A stretch of DNA of 18,735 nt from Temnopleurus reevesii (GCA_036244855.1 BQKZ01000934.1:116703-135437), one strand, 5' to 3'. Positions 1-8,689 are shown, counted from the first letter of the stretch. Numbers and translations: made by a program. The notes: generated by a model not told the origin, from the sequence alone.

Positions 1-95
1 GCGCTGTGGGCAGTGATGAGGGCGGCTACGATGGAAGCATCATGGTCCGGGGTGGCGTAGTCACAGCCAGGGATTGGGCAGGATACGACAGGCAT
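1..95 (-). CDS. N-terminal fragment of a retroelement gag-like zinc-finger protein (cut by window edge)
   Basis: On the minus strand an ATG at 95-93 opens a frame with no stop that runs off the left edge after 31 codons. It starts MPVVSCPIPGCDYATPD and continues to a LITAHS segment. Seen directly: Cys6 and Cys11 as C-x4-C, then His18 and His30. From memory, this CPxxGCxY...ALxxxH pattern resembles the start of gag-like or polyprotein ORFs of Ty3/Gypsy-type retroelements in cnidarians, echinoderms and amphioxus, where it would form a C2H2-like nucleic-acid-binding finger. The stretch is richer in GC than the DNA to its right, and the rest of the element would lie outside the window. A host C2H2 zinc-finger exon is the alternative. 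The retroelement reading is moderate; that the frame is coding is somewhat more likely. Confidence 0.5.
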   Translation of the reverse strand, partial: MPVVSCPIPGCDYATPDHDASIVAALITAHS

Positions 96-378
96 CGTGG
101 TCTTTGCTGTGGCTCAGGCGTTGAGTCAAACTCTCCGTGAGCATAAATGGATATGCTAGATCGTTTGTGCTAATGTCTGTGTGTCCAGATCATCTGACAA
201 TGCTCACGGAAGTTCTGCATTAAAGATATAAACATAATGATACATAGGTTAATATTCTCTAAAAACCATATAGCTATGTCATTAGCACAATAAGATAATT
301 TGAGTCCTTTTTCTTTTATTTTCAAGTCATTCAGCATCAGAGTGAAACGAAGGGGACTTAAAGAACTACCTTGTGGGA
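96..378. other. 5' flank of the edge retroelement; no gene seen
   Basis: No reading frame or repeat match is visible here. If the frame at 1-95 belongs to a retroelement, this stretch should hold its leader and possibly an LTR, but I could not find a convincing primer-binding site (TGG start) or TG...CA boundaries. On the minus strand a pyrimidine-poor TTAATGCAG at about 219 could be a splice acceptor; this is weak. Confidence 0.3.
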
Positions 379-1090
379 TTGTTTGTTTGTTTGTTTGTTT
401 TTATTTCCGTAAATTTAGAACATAATATACAAAACATATATAGATAAAAGTATACACAAAACGGCGGATAGCCCATTTCAGCGGTATTTACAAAATATCG
501 CTGTTCTTCCATGGGGTCCTTACAACAAAATTAATACATTTTATACATAAAACAATAACGTCAAACAAAAAACTTATTAGGTTATTGAACATCATAATCA
601 TAAATTATCACATCATTATTCAATAAACATTGGATGCCGTTCTCTAAACCGTATAATGATTTGATAAACAGGTATTAGCTCGAACTCTGCAAAATCTATT
701 CTGTAAAAAGGCCTTGATAAAAAGAAGAGTGTTCCCACATATAGCTAAGGCCGGTATTTTTTTTTCTCAAAAGACCGCCTTTCCATACTGCGTCATATGC
801 TTTCTTTAAAAGTCTAGAAAAACGGCTACTGTACTTTTTCTCTTTTAAAGGTACATTAACGTCCGTTTCTAGTCTGGCAAGGTGATCCTTAACACTCCTG
901 TACTTCCGGAAACCGGACTGGAGAGGATCTAAAAGTTTGTATTTTTCTAAGTGCCATGTAAGACGATTTTTCACAATTTTCTCCATAATAGTTACCATCA
1001 ACGAAATACTCGAGTATTAAAAAAGATCCTTAGCAGATTGCGTTGCCTTTGAAATGTGAGGGCAGCAGACTTGTAAACTTTGCTGTTCGA
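379..1090 (-). pseudogene. Decayed non-LTR retrotransposon (CR1/Jockey-like): reverse transcriptase fragment plus 3' UTR and TTTG tail
   Basis: The minus strand encodes a broken reverse transcriptase. The best frame (1001-696) contains IMEKIVKNRL, LQSGFRK and KAYDAVW, the fingers-to-palm portion of non-LTR reverse transcriptases. Just upstream, a YSSISL segment matches the usual YRPISL motif, but an in-frame TAA separates it from KDLF. The motif A stretch VAVFLD lies in a neighbouring frame, so there are frameshifts on both sides of it. Downstream, IKAFLQNR and then an ENGI motif (632-644) again lie in other frames. After ENGI the palm, including the catalytic YxDD, is missing. The sequence passes into what looks like the element's 3' UTR (about 400-560, with GGACCCCATGG at 509-519) and ends in a TTTG run at 380-401 on the plus strand. 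It therefore looks like an internally deleted, dead insertion. The family is likely CR1/L2/Jockey-like; the exact clade is not decidable by eye. Confidence 0.85.
380..401. repeat. (TTTG)n microsatellite, LINE tail
   Basis: Five uninterrupted GTTT/TTTG units run from 380 to 401. On the minus strand this reads AAAC repeats at the 3' end of the LINE remnant. Short microsatellite tails rather than long poly(A) are usual for CR1-like elements. Confidence 0.85.
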
Positions 1091-1470
1091 GTAAGCTGCA
1101 AAGGACAGAACGGAGCAGAAGAACAAATTCGTCGTTTTTTATTTGATTTGGTGAGTTACTGGTTATTTTTATGGTCATTACAATAAAATATTTGTTCTGC
1201 ATTGATGTGAAATAATTGTAAGTTCATGCAAAAGCAATTCATGCGACCGTAGGCCTGTTTAATACGCCTTCCTGTATTGACCGAATTCACACGTTTGTTG
1301 CAGCGACACGTCGCCGGAGTTTCGGGGAAGATTCTCGCTTCATCAGCGGTTTGCCGCATCCGCTAGGCCTTTTGCCACACTGCTGAAGTGTAACATTAGA
1401 TGCATTTGCTGGGCTACAGCAGTAATAAGTCTGCATACCTGAGACAGAGATTTGATTAGACGAACTCAAA
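1091..1470 (-). other. Unassigned region with a hammerhead-like core and short open frames
   Basis: Two overlapping short minus-strand frames (1469-1287 and 1359-1156) are open, with somewhat higher GC than the surroundings, but I recognise no protein family. On the minus strand, CTGATGA (1346-1340) is followed 16 nt later by GAAAC (1323-1319), the two constant boxes of a hammerhead ribozyme. GCGG/CCGC (1346-1357) forms a small hairpin overlapping the 5' box. Penelope-like retroelements are known to carry hammerhead motifs, so this may be retroelement debris. Stem II has mismatches and stem I is not evident, so activity is doubtful. Confidence 0.25.
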
Positions 1471-2487
1471 ACAGAGTCTCAGAGACAAGAAAATTGTTTT
1501 TACAGCTTGCGACATTAATAATATTGTAATATATTTTCGCCAGGAGAAGAAGAGAGAAAGTGGTGCTGGCCATAGAACTAGGCTAAGGGCAAAAAGAAGA
1601 CTAGGCCTATGATGACTGTGCTTTCAAAAATCATATCACACAGTTTTCCAGAACTGGAGCAATTCAATAAAAGAAGATGGGAAACCTACACACTGGGGGC
1701 GTGCATTATTTACACTGATCCTCCCGGATATGAACAACCGCACTAAACTTCCAGACTTCTAAAGCCAAAGGGGCGTATTGGTGATCTTACACTCACAATA
1801 GATATGTGTAAATGAATTATGGTACCAGTCCACAATTGGTCGGCTTTTGCTTAGATGCATAGCTTCTCAAGACGGTCGATTCTATCAAACTATTTCTACT
1901 CAAACTCATTCTTTTCGAAGGGCCATGAATAGAATGAATCCCTGGATATAATAAGCTATTTGGCATGTAGATTAGCCATATTCTGAATTTCTTATACTTT
2001 TGCGAGCTGAAATCTGACATTCTAAGAATTTAGTGTTATGATAAAGGGTATAAATGACCATAATTTATCGCCAATCAAGTAAACTTGAAGGTGGCTATGA
2101 TAGATGTATTTCTAGTTATTTTAAAAATACTCGACTTTCGCAGCCAGCCAATTATCTCACCGTGCGTTCAAAATTCGAAACGGCCGTTGACCGCTCGTTG
2201 ACCAATAGCGTAAGAGTCTCAGTGCGTATTCCGCATGGTGTGGCAGTGTATTGAAGTGCCTACTGTACGTGCTCTTACAAGGTTGTGTTTGTGTGTGCTA
2301 ATGCGCTATGAGTATCGCGATACCGTTGGTGTGAAGATTATGATAGAATATAGATTTTTATTGGAATCAAATATTCTGGACTACATTGTACCAAAATACT
2401 TCATAGAGGTTATTATCTTGGCATATCTGAGGTACACAACAAGTTGTAAGCATAACCGTAATGTGTGCAAATGTAGTTTTCTACCTT
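1471..2487. other. No gene recognised
   Basis: Only short open frames without recognisable motifs are present. The stretch 2140-2330 has more CpG than its neighbours, CCAAT-like boxes in GCCAATTATC (about 2147) and GACCAATAGCG (about 2199), and a CGTTGACC direct repeat (about 2184 and 2194). This could be a promoter-like patch of a gene or of an old transposon, but no TATA box, start or downstream gene supports it. Confidence 0.3.
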
Positions 2488-2827
2488 TAATTTCAGTCAT
2501 GCAACAAACTTTACACACAGACCTGATTGAACTCCATGTACTCAGACGCACGACAATTCATATCTAAACTCGATGGAAAAATGATGAATTTACAGATCGA
2601 GTGTAGCTTTTCAGCAACTGAACACAACATATGTAGTCAACTGCACTGGAATGTTTACGCGAGTCATCTGATAACCAATAGAAATGCCCCCAGTAGTCAA
2701 GATAGTGTCAGTCGCTCACTTTCCCTCCCTCTTTCCAGGGAGAAGGATCCCTGCTCTTTCATAGCCGGGTAGTGAATCTTAGGGGATCGCGCCATTCGTG
2801 GGGTTAAAAATGCATGAAGGGGGAGAA
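2488..2827 (+). repeat. Dispersed repeat copy 1 (inverted partner at 7937-8455)
   Basis: This block aligns with the reverse complement of 7937-8455. Shared segments include TTCAGTCATGCAACAAACT, GATTGAACTCCATGTA, CTGAACACAACA, GCCCCCAGTAGTCAAGATAG and GGGGATCGC followed by ATGCATGAAGGGGGAGA. This copy holds about 40 bases (roughly 2634-2674) that the partner lacks, where the partner instead carries a SINE. The shared block is several hundred bases, non-coding and of unknown family; it may be part of an LTR or a non-autonomous DNA transposon. No terminal inverted repeats or duplication were seen at its ends. Confidence 0.8.
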
Positions 2828-2994
2828 AAAACTAAAGTTACATGTCTAATTGTTCGAAATGTCCATATGATTCTCAATTGAATGATTTTTTGTGATGGGT
2901 AGATAAATAATTGAATAATTCTTGCCTTTTCCCAACATGAATAAACACTGGTTGACAGTGCTTTACGGAGAAGCTGAGAAAAAAATCTCAGGCA

Positions 2995-3065
2995 TTCTCG
3001 GGTAGGAATCGAACCCACGATCTCCTGATGACTAGACAGGCGTCTTACCACTAGACCACCGAGAG
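2995..3065 (-). tRNA. tRNA-like SINE head / tRNA pseudogene (cloverleaf, anticodon position AGT)
   Basis: Read on the minus strand, 71 nt fold as a complete cloverleaf. The acceptor is CTCTCGG/CCGAGAA with one end mismatch. The D arm is GTCT/AGAC with loop AGTGGTA. The anticodon arm is CCTGT/TCAGG with one mismatch, and the seven-base loop CTAGTCA puts AGT at positions 34-36. The T arm is GTGGG/CCTAC around TTCGATT. Box B GGTTCGATTCC is perfect, so polymerase III transcription is plausible. The mismatches, an unusual discriminator, and the position inside a duplication-flanked insertion argue for a SINE promoter rather than a working tRNA gene. Confidence 0.6.
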
Positions 3066-3098
3066 CCGATGGAAGTGGCGGGCTCGATTCGTGTTATA

Positions 3099-3126
3099 GC
3101 AGCAGGTACAACGCAGTACCTGCTGC
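3099..3126. repeat. Perfect 11-bp hairpin
   Basis: GCAGCAGGTAC (3099-3109) and GTACCTGCTGC (3116-3126) are exact inverted copies around a 6-nt spacer. It sits upstream of the tRNA head of the SINE-like element and could fold in either its DNA or its RNA. Confidence 0.9.
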
Positions 3127-3159
3127 GGCAAGAATTATTCAATTGTCCATATGATTGAT

Positions 3160-3340
3160 GTAGAAGCATCGTGAAGTAGTTGTTCTGACTCCCACCTCTT
3201 AACTAGAGGGTGGACGGTTTGAATCCCAGCCATGATGTAAATGTCCATCAGTAAGATATTTATCCACACTGTACTGCACTCAACCCATGTGATCTGCTAC
3301 TGACAGGAATATATTCCTTCAAATGCAAAAAAAAAAAAAA
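3160..3340 (+). mobile_element. Degenerate, 3'-truncated copy of the tRNA-Val-like SINE
   Basis: This matches the SINE at 12092-12393 through the tRNA head (GTTCTGACTC, then GGTTTGAATCCCA as box B), the ATTTATCCACACTG-like and CACTCAACCCA body segments, and GGAATAT...CCTTCAAATGC. It then stops at an A14 run (3327-3340) instead of the usual ATT tail. Box A is mutated (GTAGTTGTTC instead of GTAGTGGTTC). It lies directly beside the right target duplication of the neighbouring element (3144-3156). It is old and probably inert. Confidence 0.8.
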
Positions 3341-4711
3341 TGTGTGGCAACTCATGCAATGACCTTACAGTACGTTGATAATATTAAGAAAATTTATTTC
3401 GCGCCTCTGAATAGATATCTAGAGAAAAGGCTTGGTTGACTGAGCAATAAATTTTGTGATTCTGAAATACCGTTCACATAGATCAGTGTCTGAAAAATAT
3501 CTGCAGTAAATGAAAATCCAGCAGTTGCCAGAGTAATTATGACCACATCATAGAAACGTGCCAATGCTCAAATTCAGTCATGTCTGTGCCCTTTTATTTT
3601 CATGATTTTTATAAAAAAAATTATGTCTTGGGTCTGCAAAATGGATGCACATAAAATATCCACAGGTAGGAGGAGAAGATAATTGTTTTTTTAAGATACA
3701 TGTATCATGGTCTTGTATTTTGCAACCGAAATCAGTTGAAGAATTTCTAAAAATATTTCTAAAACCCATCCTTGTTTTGAAGCAAACTATGGCCAATATT
3801 CGAGCATGGATGCCTAAGGCATAAGAAAGTGGTTCCTATTTTTGGCATAATTGTGATAAAATGTGATATTATAATAAAAATTTTGAAACTACATGTATGT
3901 AGCAAACTTAAAATATTACGATTTTTCCTCTCTTTTTTCAAGACATACCTTATCTAATCCATTGGAAAAAATATGTGTCCGAACCAAAAATACATTTGCA
4001 CTTCAAGCAAAAAAAAAATTGTAGAAAAACTATATTTTTTTTAAAGTTTGCCTGGCACATGAATGACTACATATGAATAGGAGTTGTTGGCCGAACACTT
4101 CACTTACATGTATGAAATAATCTGTGTGTAATGATTATTTGCTTTAGCTCTAACCTTTAGTTGTTCTTTTTAGTTCCTTTAGCCCTGGACAATTGAGGAA
4201 ATAAATCAGTACTCAAAAGGTCAACCGCTGGAAATGTAGAACACCATAACTCACTATTCAAGCACACAATATATTGATTGTGATATCTCCATCATTCATT
4301 TGGAAATTTAGTTATATGTACTGGTATTTTTTTAAGAACATCACTATTTCGTACAAAGAAATATCTAACACAACAAGTTTAGAATCGATATTAGATTGTT
4401 TCAGATGTATCTGTATATTTTACATCAAGTATATTGTATGATTCTTCAGGAGCTGTACTTTGGTTTTCTTTTTTATTTTTAGATATTATTGGCCCTAAAT
4501 TTACAATGATGCTAAAAATATACATGCCTAAAACTTACATTTTTCCATTCAAATTTGCTAGTGATTTTTTAATATAATTTTCAATTGAAAAAAAGTTTTA
4601 CACTATATATGCAAGAATTTTTTTAATTCTACCTACAAATTTAAACATGCATTTCTTCAACATTTATAACAAGTATTTCATCTCTTAGTACCATGGACCT
4701 AGAGAGTTCAG
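3341..4711. other. AT-rich DNA; no gene or repeat recognised
   Basis: Homopolymeric T and A runs are frequent and open frames are short and without recognisable motifs. No inverted or tandem repeat above a few bases was noticed. It is probably intronic or intergenic background. Confidence 0.5.
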
Positions 4712-4717
4712 TGAATG

Positions 4718-5247
4718 AATGAATGAATCTTTATTCCATTTCAATCCAATAACAATAACATCAAAGGATTTACAATCATTATATGTAACATATCATAGCA
4801 GAGAGTGATATAATAATGAATACAAAGTGAATGATTGAACGGTTGGTAAAGAAATGAGGAGAACTGCTAAAAAGCAAAGCTTGTAAGCTGCAGGCCACCA
4901 TGAACAAATCAAACATTTAAATGAAAAAAGAACAAACAAAGATAACAGTCATGAAAATAACAAAAGCAGAATAGTATACATGTAAAAAAAGATATTAAAA
5001 GATAGAATGGGTAGAAGTAAAAGGGGGGAGAAGGGGGTATTTGGGAGATTCTTAAGCTCGAATTTTGTTTTTACTTATTAATAAAGTATATTGCAATGAC
5101 TACAATCACTGAGCAGGACTGAATCTAAATTGTTACATATCTCATAATTAGAATCATCTTTAACTTCGATTTGAACACATTAAGGCTCACAGATTGTTTC
5201 AGAGACATTTCGAACGAGTTCCATAGTGTTGGCCCTTTATAAATCAA
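4718..5247 (-). mobile_element. 3' end of a CR1/L2-like non-LTR retrotransposon with GAAT/ATTC tail
   Basis: On the minus strand the block begins with the last codons of a LINE ORF2 (5247-5125), continues through about 400 bp of AT-rich 3' UTR, and ends with AATAAAG followed by ATTC repeats (plus-strand GAAT units at 4722-4738). Microsatellite-type tails are typical of CR1/L2-like elements, and the body shows the 5' truncation usual for target-primed insertion. It differs from the LINE at 379-1090 in both UTR and tail, so it represents a second family. No target-site duplication was identified. Confidence 0.8.
5125..5247 (-). pseudogene. C-terminal 40 codons of LINE ORF2
   Basis: The frame from 5247 down to the TAG at 5127-5125 reads YKGPTLWNSF, then SLNVFKSKLK, and stops ten codons later. 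A GPxLWNSLP segment followed by a SLxxFKxxLK helix is the usual ending of reverse-transcriptase ORFs in CR1/Jockey-type LINEs. The frame is closed by a TGA a few codons upstream, so what remains is a relic. It has no enzymatic part: the reverse transcriptase and endonuclease domains are absent. Confidence 0.8.
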
Positions 5248-5299
5248 CGTTCAATGTTCAAGTCAGTACAAATATTAATACAACAGTCTTGAGCAATGT

Positions 5300-5510
5300 T
5301 TTCTTTAAAAGAAAAGTCAACCCCAACATAATACTTAGTCAACAGGAGCAGAAACAATTTGATGAACTGAACAAAAAAGTTTGAGAAAAATCGCTCAACC
5401 ACTAAGAAAGTTATGAATGTTTAAATATTTAGACAATTTGGTAAATTATGGCATTATAGGTGCACATTATATTCATATCAGTGTTATGTAGTGTTACTTT
5501 TTCCCCCCAG
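5300..5510. mobile_element. Solo arm of a long-TIR element related to the one at 8690-9862
   Basis: AAAAGTTTGAGAAAAATCG, then AAGAAAGTTATGAAT and an ATTT-rich stretch, correspond in order and spacing to the arms of the TTAA element (AAAAGTTTGAGCGAAAACGG ... AAAAAAGTTATGAAT). The rest differs, so it is probably a related family. No matching opposite arm was found nearby. Boundaries are approximate. Confidence 0.5.
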
Positions 5511-5706
5511 AAATATGATTTTCTCAAAACTACACCATATCTTCATGTACGTAGATCACTTATATATGTATGTTTACATTAATACAAATTTTGTATATTC
5601 CTGTAGAAATAATGCATTTTGTACCATCAATATAGACAAAATGATGGTGAGAAGTTCACCAATGATGTTATCACATTAGCAACATGTCTGAAAATTTTCA
5701 CTGAGT

Positions 5707-5754
5707 TTCCCATTTTTTCAAATTCCCATTTTTTCAAATTCCCATTTTTTTAAA
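5707..5754. repeat. Three tandem 16-bp units
   Basis: TTCCCATTTTTTCAAA occurs at 5707-5722 and 5723-5738, and with one change (T for C near the end) at 5739-5754. Confidence 0.95.
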
Positions 5755-7936
5755 TTACTTACAAGTCCGATTTATTTAAAACTTATTTTTATTCGACTAT
5801 TCAATTTTTTTCTGCTCCAGTAAAAAAGTTTTATTTTTTTTATTATTTTTGGGTAGTCTTGTCTTTTAAACATCTCAGTTTCCATACAGCTGTACACTGT
5901 AATATTGCAGTTTTACATATACTCACAGTCATATTTGTAAAAAAAGAAGTTCATTCCTTGCCAATTTGTGGTTACATTTTTGTCGAAATTGTGAGGGCAA
6001 ATCTTCTGAAGGTGTCCCAGAATCTCCTATTAAAATCCCTAAGTCGCCTCATGTGGCCAATGTAGAGGTTATAGGAAAGTGACCCCAGGGCTGTCCTAAA
6101 ATTGATTCCAAGGTTACTTCGTCTTTCAGGAATGCCAACTGAAGATAGTATTCTATTTCTATAAGTTTGCATGAAATTTTTGTGAGAGAGAAACAAGTTT
6201 TGGTAAAGCTACAGGTGTAGGCCTATAACCTATCATGTTTAAAAAATTGAGTCTCATGAACCGTAAGACTGAACTAAGATTCTCTTTCTTGCACTGAATT
6301 AGATGATGATTTTAAAAGTTTATTTTTCCTTTCCATATCTGTGCTCTTCAGGCAGTGTTTGTTTATTCTGAAGGTTTTTTATTCAAATACTTTCTACTAC
6401 AAAACATGGTTTTCTGACAATTATGGCTTTTTCATGTATTCAAGGGTTGTTTTATAAAACTGAAAGTTTATGCTTCAGAATGACAAGGCATGTCATAATT
6501 TGGTGAACAAAACTGAAAAAAGATTACTCTTTCTTATTTTGTTGTTTTTTTGTTTTCATTTCCAAACGTATGAATCATTTTTATTGCAGAATCCAAAATA
6601 CTGAATAATTTCAGAAGTTTAGAATTCAGAACATTGATCCTTACAGAAATATGAATAAGCAACAATGGAGTAATTAACTTTTTACACAACATACATGTAC
6701 ATGTAGCTTTACAGATTAGCAGACTGTATGTACAGGGAAATATACTAGAAATGATTAGTCAGTCTCTTCTATAGGGTTGCGTACTTGTGTACATGTGATG
6801 ATTTGAAATATGATAACCGAGAGTGAAAAAAATTATGTTCTCAAAATAGCACAAAATGCTTGGTGCCAAGATATTTGGAATTGGGTTATTTTGTGAGTCA
6901 CCTGAATTGAGACCTTTCCATTTTCTGTTTGGCGTTGAACATGTGACTGAAGTATTCCCAATTTGTCGAGTTATAGTGATGAGTTGCACATGTAATGCTA
7001 GATGCATGAGTTGCCTAAAATTGGCACTTGCTATGTCTTGCTGAAATCAGTCTGCAACAAAAGGCTTTTATTTGGGATGCAATTTTTGGTGATGTTTTTT
7101 TTTCGTCATTTTTTTTATTGAGGGGGATCTGGAACCAAAATCTAAGATGGAATTTTGGAGTCTTGAACAGAGCAAGACCATTGTGCATACACCTGTATCC
7201 TTGAAGAGCGTCCTGGAAGTCTAAAAGTATCTTCTGAATACATGTAAATTACGTTGTTAAACGTATAGATCACTTTTGGAAGAGGGGTCGCTTCAAATAT
7301 TTCATTACTTTGAGAGCTATAGTGAAATAATTCAAATAATAAGAATTTGAGTCTATTCGTTGTTTGTTGGTAAAAATAGACCCAGAATTGGCTCATTTAT
7401 TGCAAAACAAATGAAGCGCTGTGCGTTTGTTATTTTTGCCCGGACACCACCTCATACACAAACTCAATGCTACCACGCTGAATGGCGACTCCTCAGGATA
7501 TCTATCCTGCTGGTGGTCCTAGGATTAACCGTTACTTTTAACGTTTGAGATACAATACGCCAGAAGGCGTACAAGAATCGTCTCCTAATTTCCTTTACAT
7601 CACGCATGTTTTATTTTACAGAAAAGGAAAGAAGATAATCCACTAATAGAAAAGATAAAACATATCTCCAATTAAAAGCTTTTGACTTTTTAGGAGATTG
7701 ATTAAAATGTCTTATGCAAAACATGGTGTATATTAGTATCAAAGTTGAGATCATGCACCATGGAATTCATGTTATTTATGCCACAGCTTATTCAACCTTT
7801 GTCTATAGCCATGTGATTAATGGATCACACTAATCCAATGATTAATAAATTCACCAGTAATCCCATAATTCCCTAATCTACATTTATTTAGTCCAGACTC
7901 TGGCTATTTTTTAATCTTTTACCTCTTCCTCTCTTG
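5755..7936. other. AT-rich DNA with no assigned gene apart from the weak frame at 5972-6196
   Basis: Open frames are short and unconvincing. Small inverted repeats are seen: CAGGATA/TATCCTG (7494-7509, 2-nt spacer) and ACGCC/GGCGT (7557-7570). A TACATGTACATGTA motif lies at 6692-6705. The patch 7400-7570 is less AT-rich than its neighbours but matches nothing I know. Confidence 0.4.
5972..6196 (-). CDS. Uncharacterised short open frame, possible exon
   Basis: This minus-strand frame reads through about 74 codons to a TAA. It includes FRTALGSLSYNLYIGHMRRL and DFNRRFWDTFRR, a basic, aromatic-rich segment with less low complexity than other frames in the window. A possible splice acceptor (AACTTATAG) lies on the minus strand near 6157, just before RNRILSSVG. 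I do not recognise the family. It could be a terminal exon, a piece of a transposon ORF, or chance; no neighbouring exon supports it. The upstream start is not a clear ATG (TTG at the open end; an internal Met is nine codons in). Confidence 0.2.
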   Translation of the reverse strand: MFLSHKNFMQTYRNRILSSVGIPERRSNLGINFRTALGSLSYNLYIGHMRRLRDFNRRFWDTFRRFALTISTKM

Positions 7937-8455
7937 CGCTTCTCCCCCTTCATGCATTTAGCCCCACGAACGGCGCGATCCCCTCAGATTCACTGCCCGG
8001 CTTAAAAAGAGGGAGGGAGACTGACACTATCTTGACTACTGGGGGCGTTTCTATTATTTATAATAATATATGCATTTTATATAGCACACGTATCCACTCT
8101 CATTGCTGAGTGCTCAAGGCGCTTTACATTATTATTACCCTGGCTTTAGCCTGGTAGCCACCAGCGCACTTGGCATTTCAAGGAATAAATATTCCTGCCA
8201 GGTACCCATTCACCTCACCTGGGTTGAGTGCAGCACAGTGTGGATAAATTTCTTGCTGAAGGAAATTGACGCCATGGGTGGGATTCGAACCTACGACTAC
8301 GTTTGTTGTGTTCAGCTGCTTAAAATCTACACTCGAGCTGTAAATATTATTATTTCTCTATCAAGACTAGATGTGAATTGAGGTGCGTCTGTGTACATGG
8401 AGTTCAATCTGGTCTGTGTGTAGAGTTTGTTGCATGACTGAATTAAAAATTTACT
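7937..8455 (-). repeat. Dispersed repeat copy 2, interrupted by a SINE
   Basis: The reverse complement of 7937-8056 and 8301-8455 follows 2488-2827 segment by segment. Between them the SINE at 8057-8300 replaces about 40 bases present in copy 1, so the SINE arrived after this family had spread. Arms more than 5 kb apart in opposite orientation could pair in a rearrangement, but nothing suggests that they did. Confidence 0.8.
8057..8300 (-). mobile_element. 5'-truncated tRNA-Val-like SINE (inside dispersed repeat copy 2)
   Basis: The minus strand carries the SINE body from box B (GTCGTAGGTTCGAATCC, ending near 8300) through CACTCAACCCAGGTGAGGTG and GGGTACCTGGCAGG to GCGCTTTACATT on the plus strand, with an AT-rich tail near 8057. 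Box A and the first half of the tRNA head are missing. No target duplication was found; the insertion removed or replaced about 40 bases of its host repeat. Confidence 0.9.
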
Positions 8456-8689
8456 TTGATATCAAGATTGTTGTTACAAAGAGTGCTAATGACATTTGTA
8501 ATGTATGATTGATTTGGCAAATAGCATTTTCATCACATTTCACTAAATTTTCAACCATGATCTACACATGTATATGATTTTGGCAAATAGTATTTTCATC
8601 ACAGTGTACACTTACTTTTCAACCACAATCTATAAGGTTAAACAGATACTTGAATACCCTAATACATTTATCAGGTAGTAATCCCTTAA

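Larger units (their letters stand above)
2873..3143 (-). mobile_element. tRNA-headed SINE-like element with 13-bp target-site duplication and inverted ends
   Basis: A 13-bp direct repeat, TGTCCATATGATT, stands at 2860-2872 and again at 3144-3156, bracketing this 271-bp block as expected for a retroposed insertion. Within it the minus strand carries a tRNA-like cloverleaf (3065-2995) with box A and a perfect box B. Upstream of the head (3066-3143) are a strong hairpin (3099-3126) and a 17-bp sequence. The complement of that sequence recurs after the tRNA (2910-2926), giving inverted ends ATTGAATAATTCTTGCC about 234 bp apart. The 3' part contains a short A run in an AT-rich tail. A tRNA-derived SINE is the simplest reading. 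The inverted ends are unusual for that class and leave a MITE that captured a tRNA as the alternative. Confidence 0.8.

Noticed and set aside
1156..1469. Cys-rich short frame (CGKRPSGCGKPL) as a secreted or protease-like exon
   Set aside because: No signal peptide, domain or splice context supports it, and the region looks like retroelement debris.
2140..2330. Host promoter
   Set aside because: CCAAT-like boxes and a CpG-richer patch are present, but there is no TATA box, initiator or downstream coding exon.
2995..3065. A working tRNA gene (Thr-type anticodon position)
   Set aside because: It lies inside a duplication-flanked insertion, with mismatches in the acceptor and anticodon stems, so it was listed as a SINE head.
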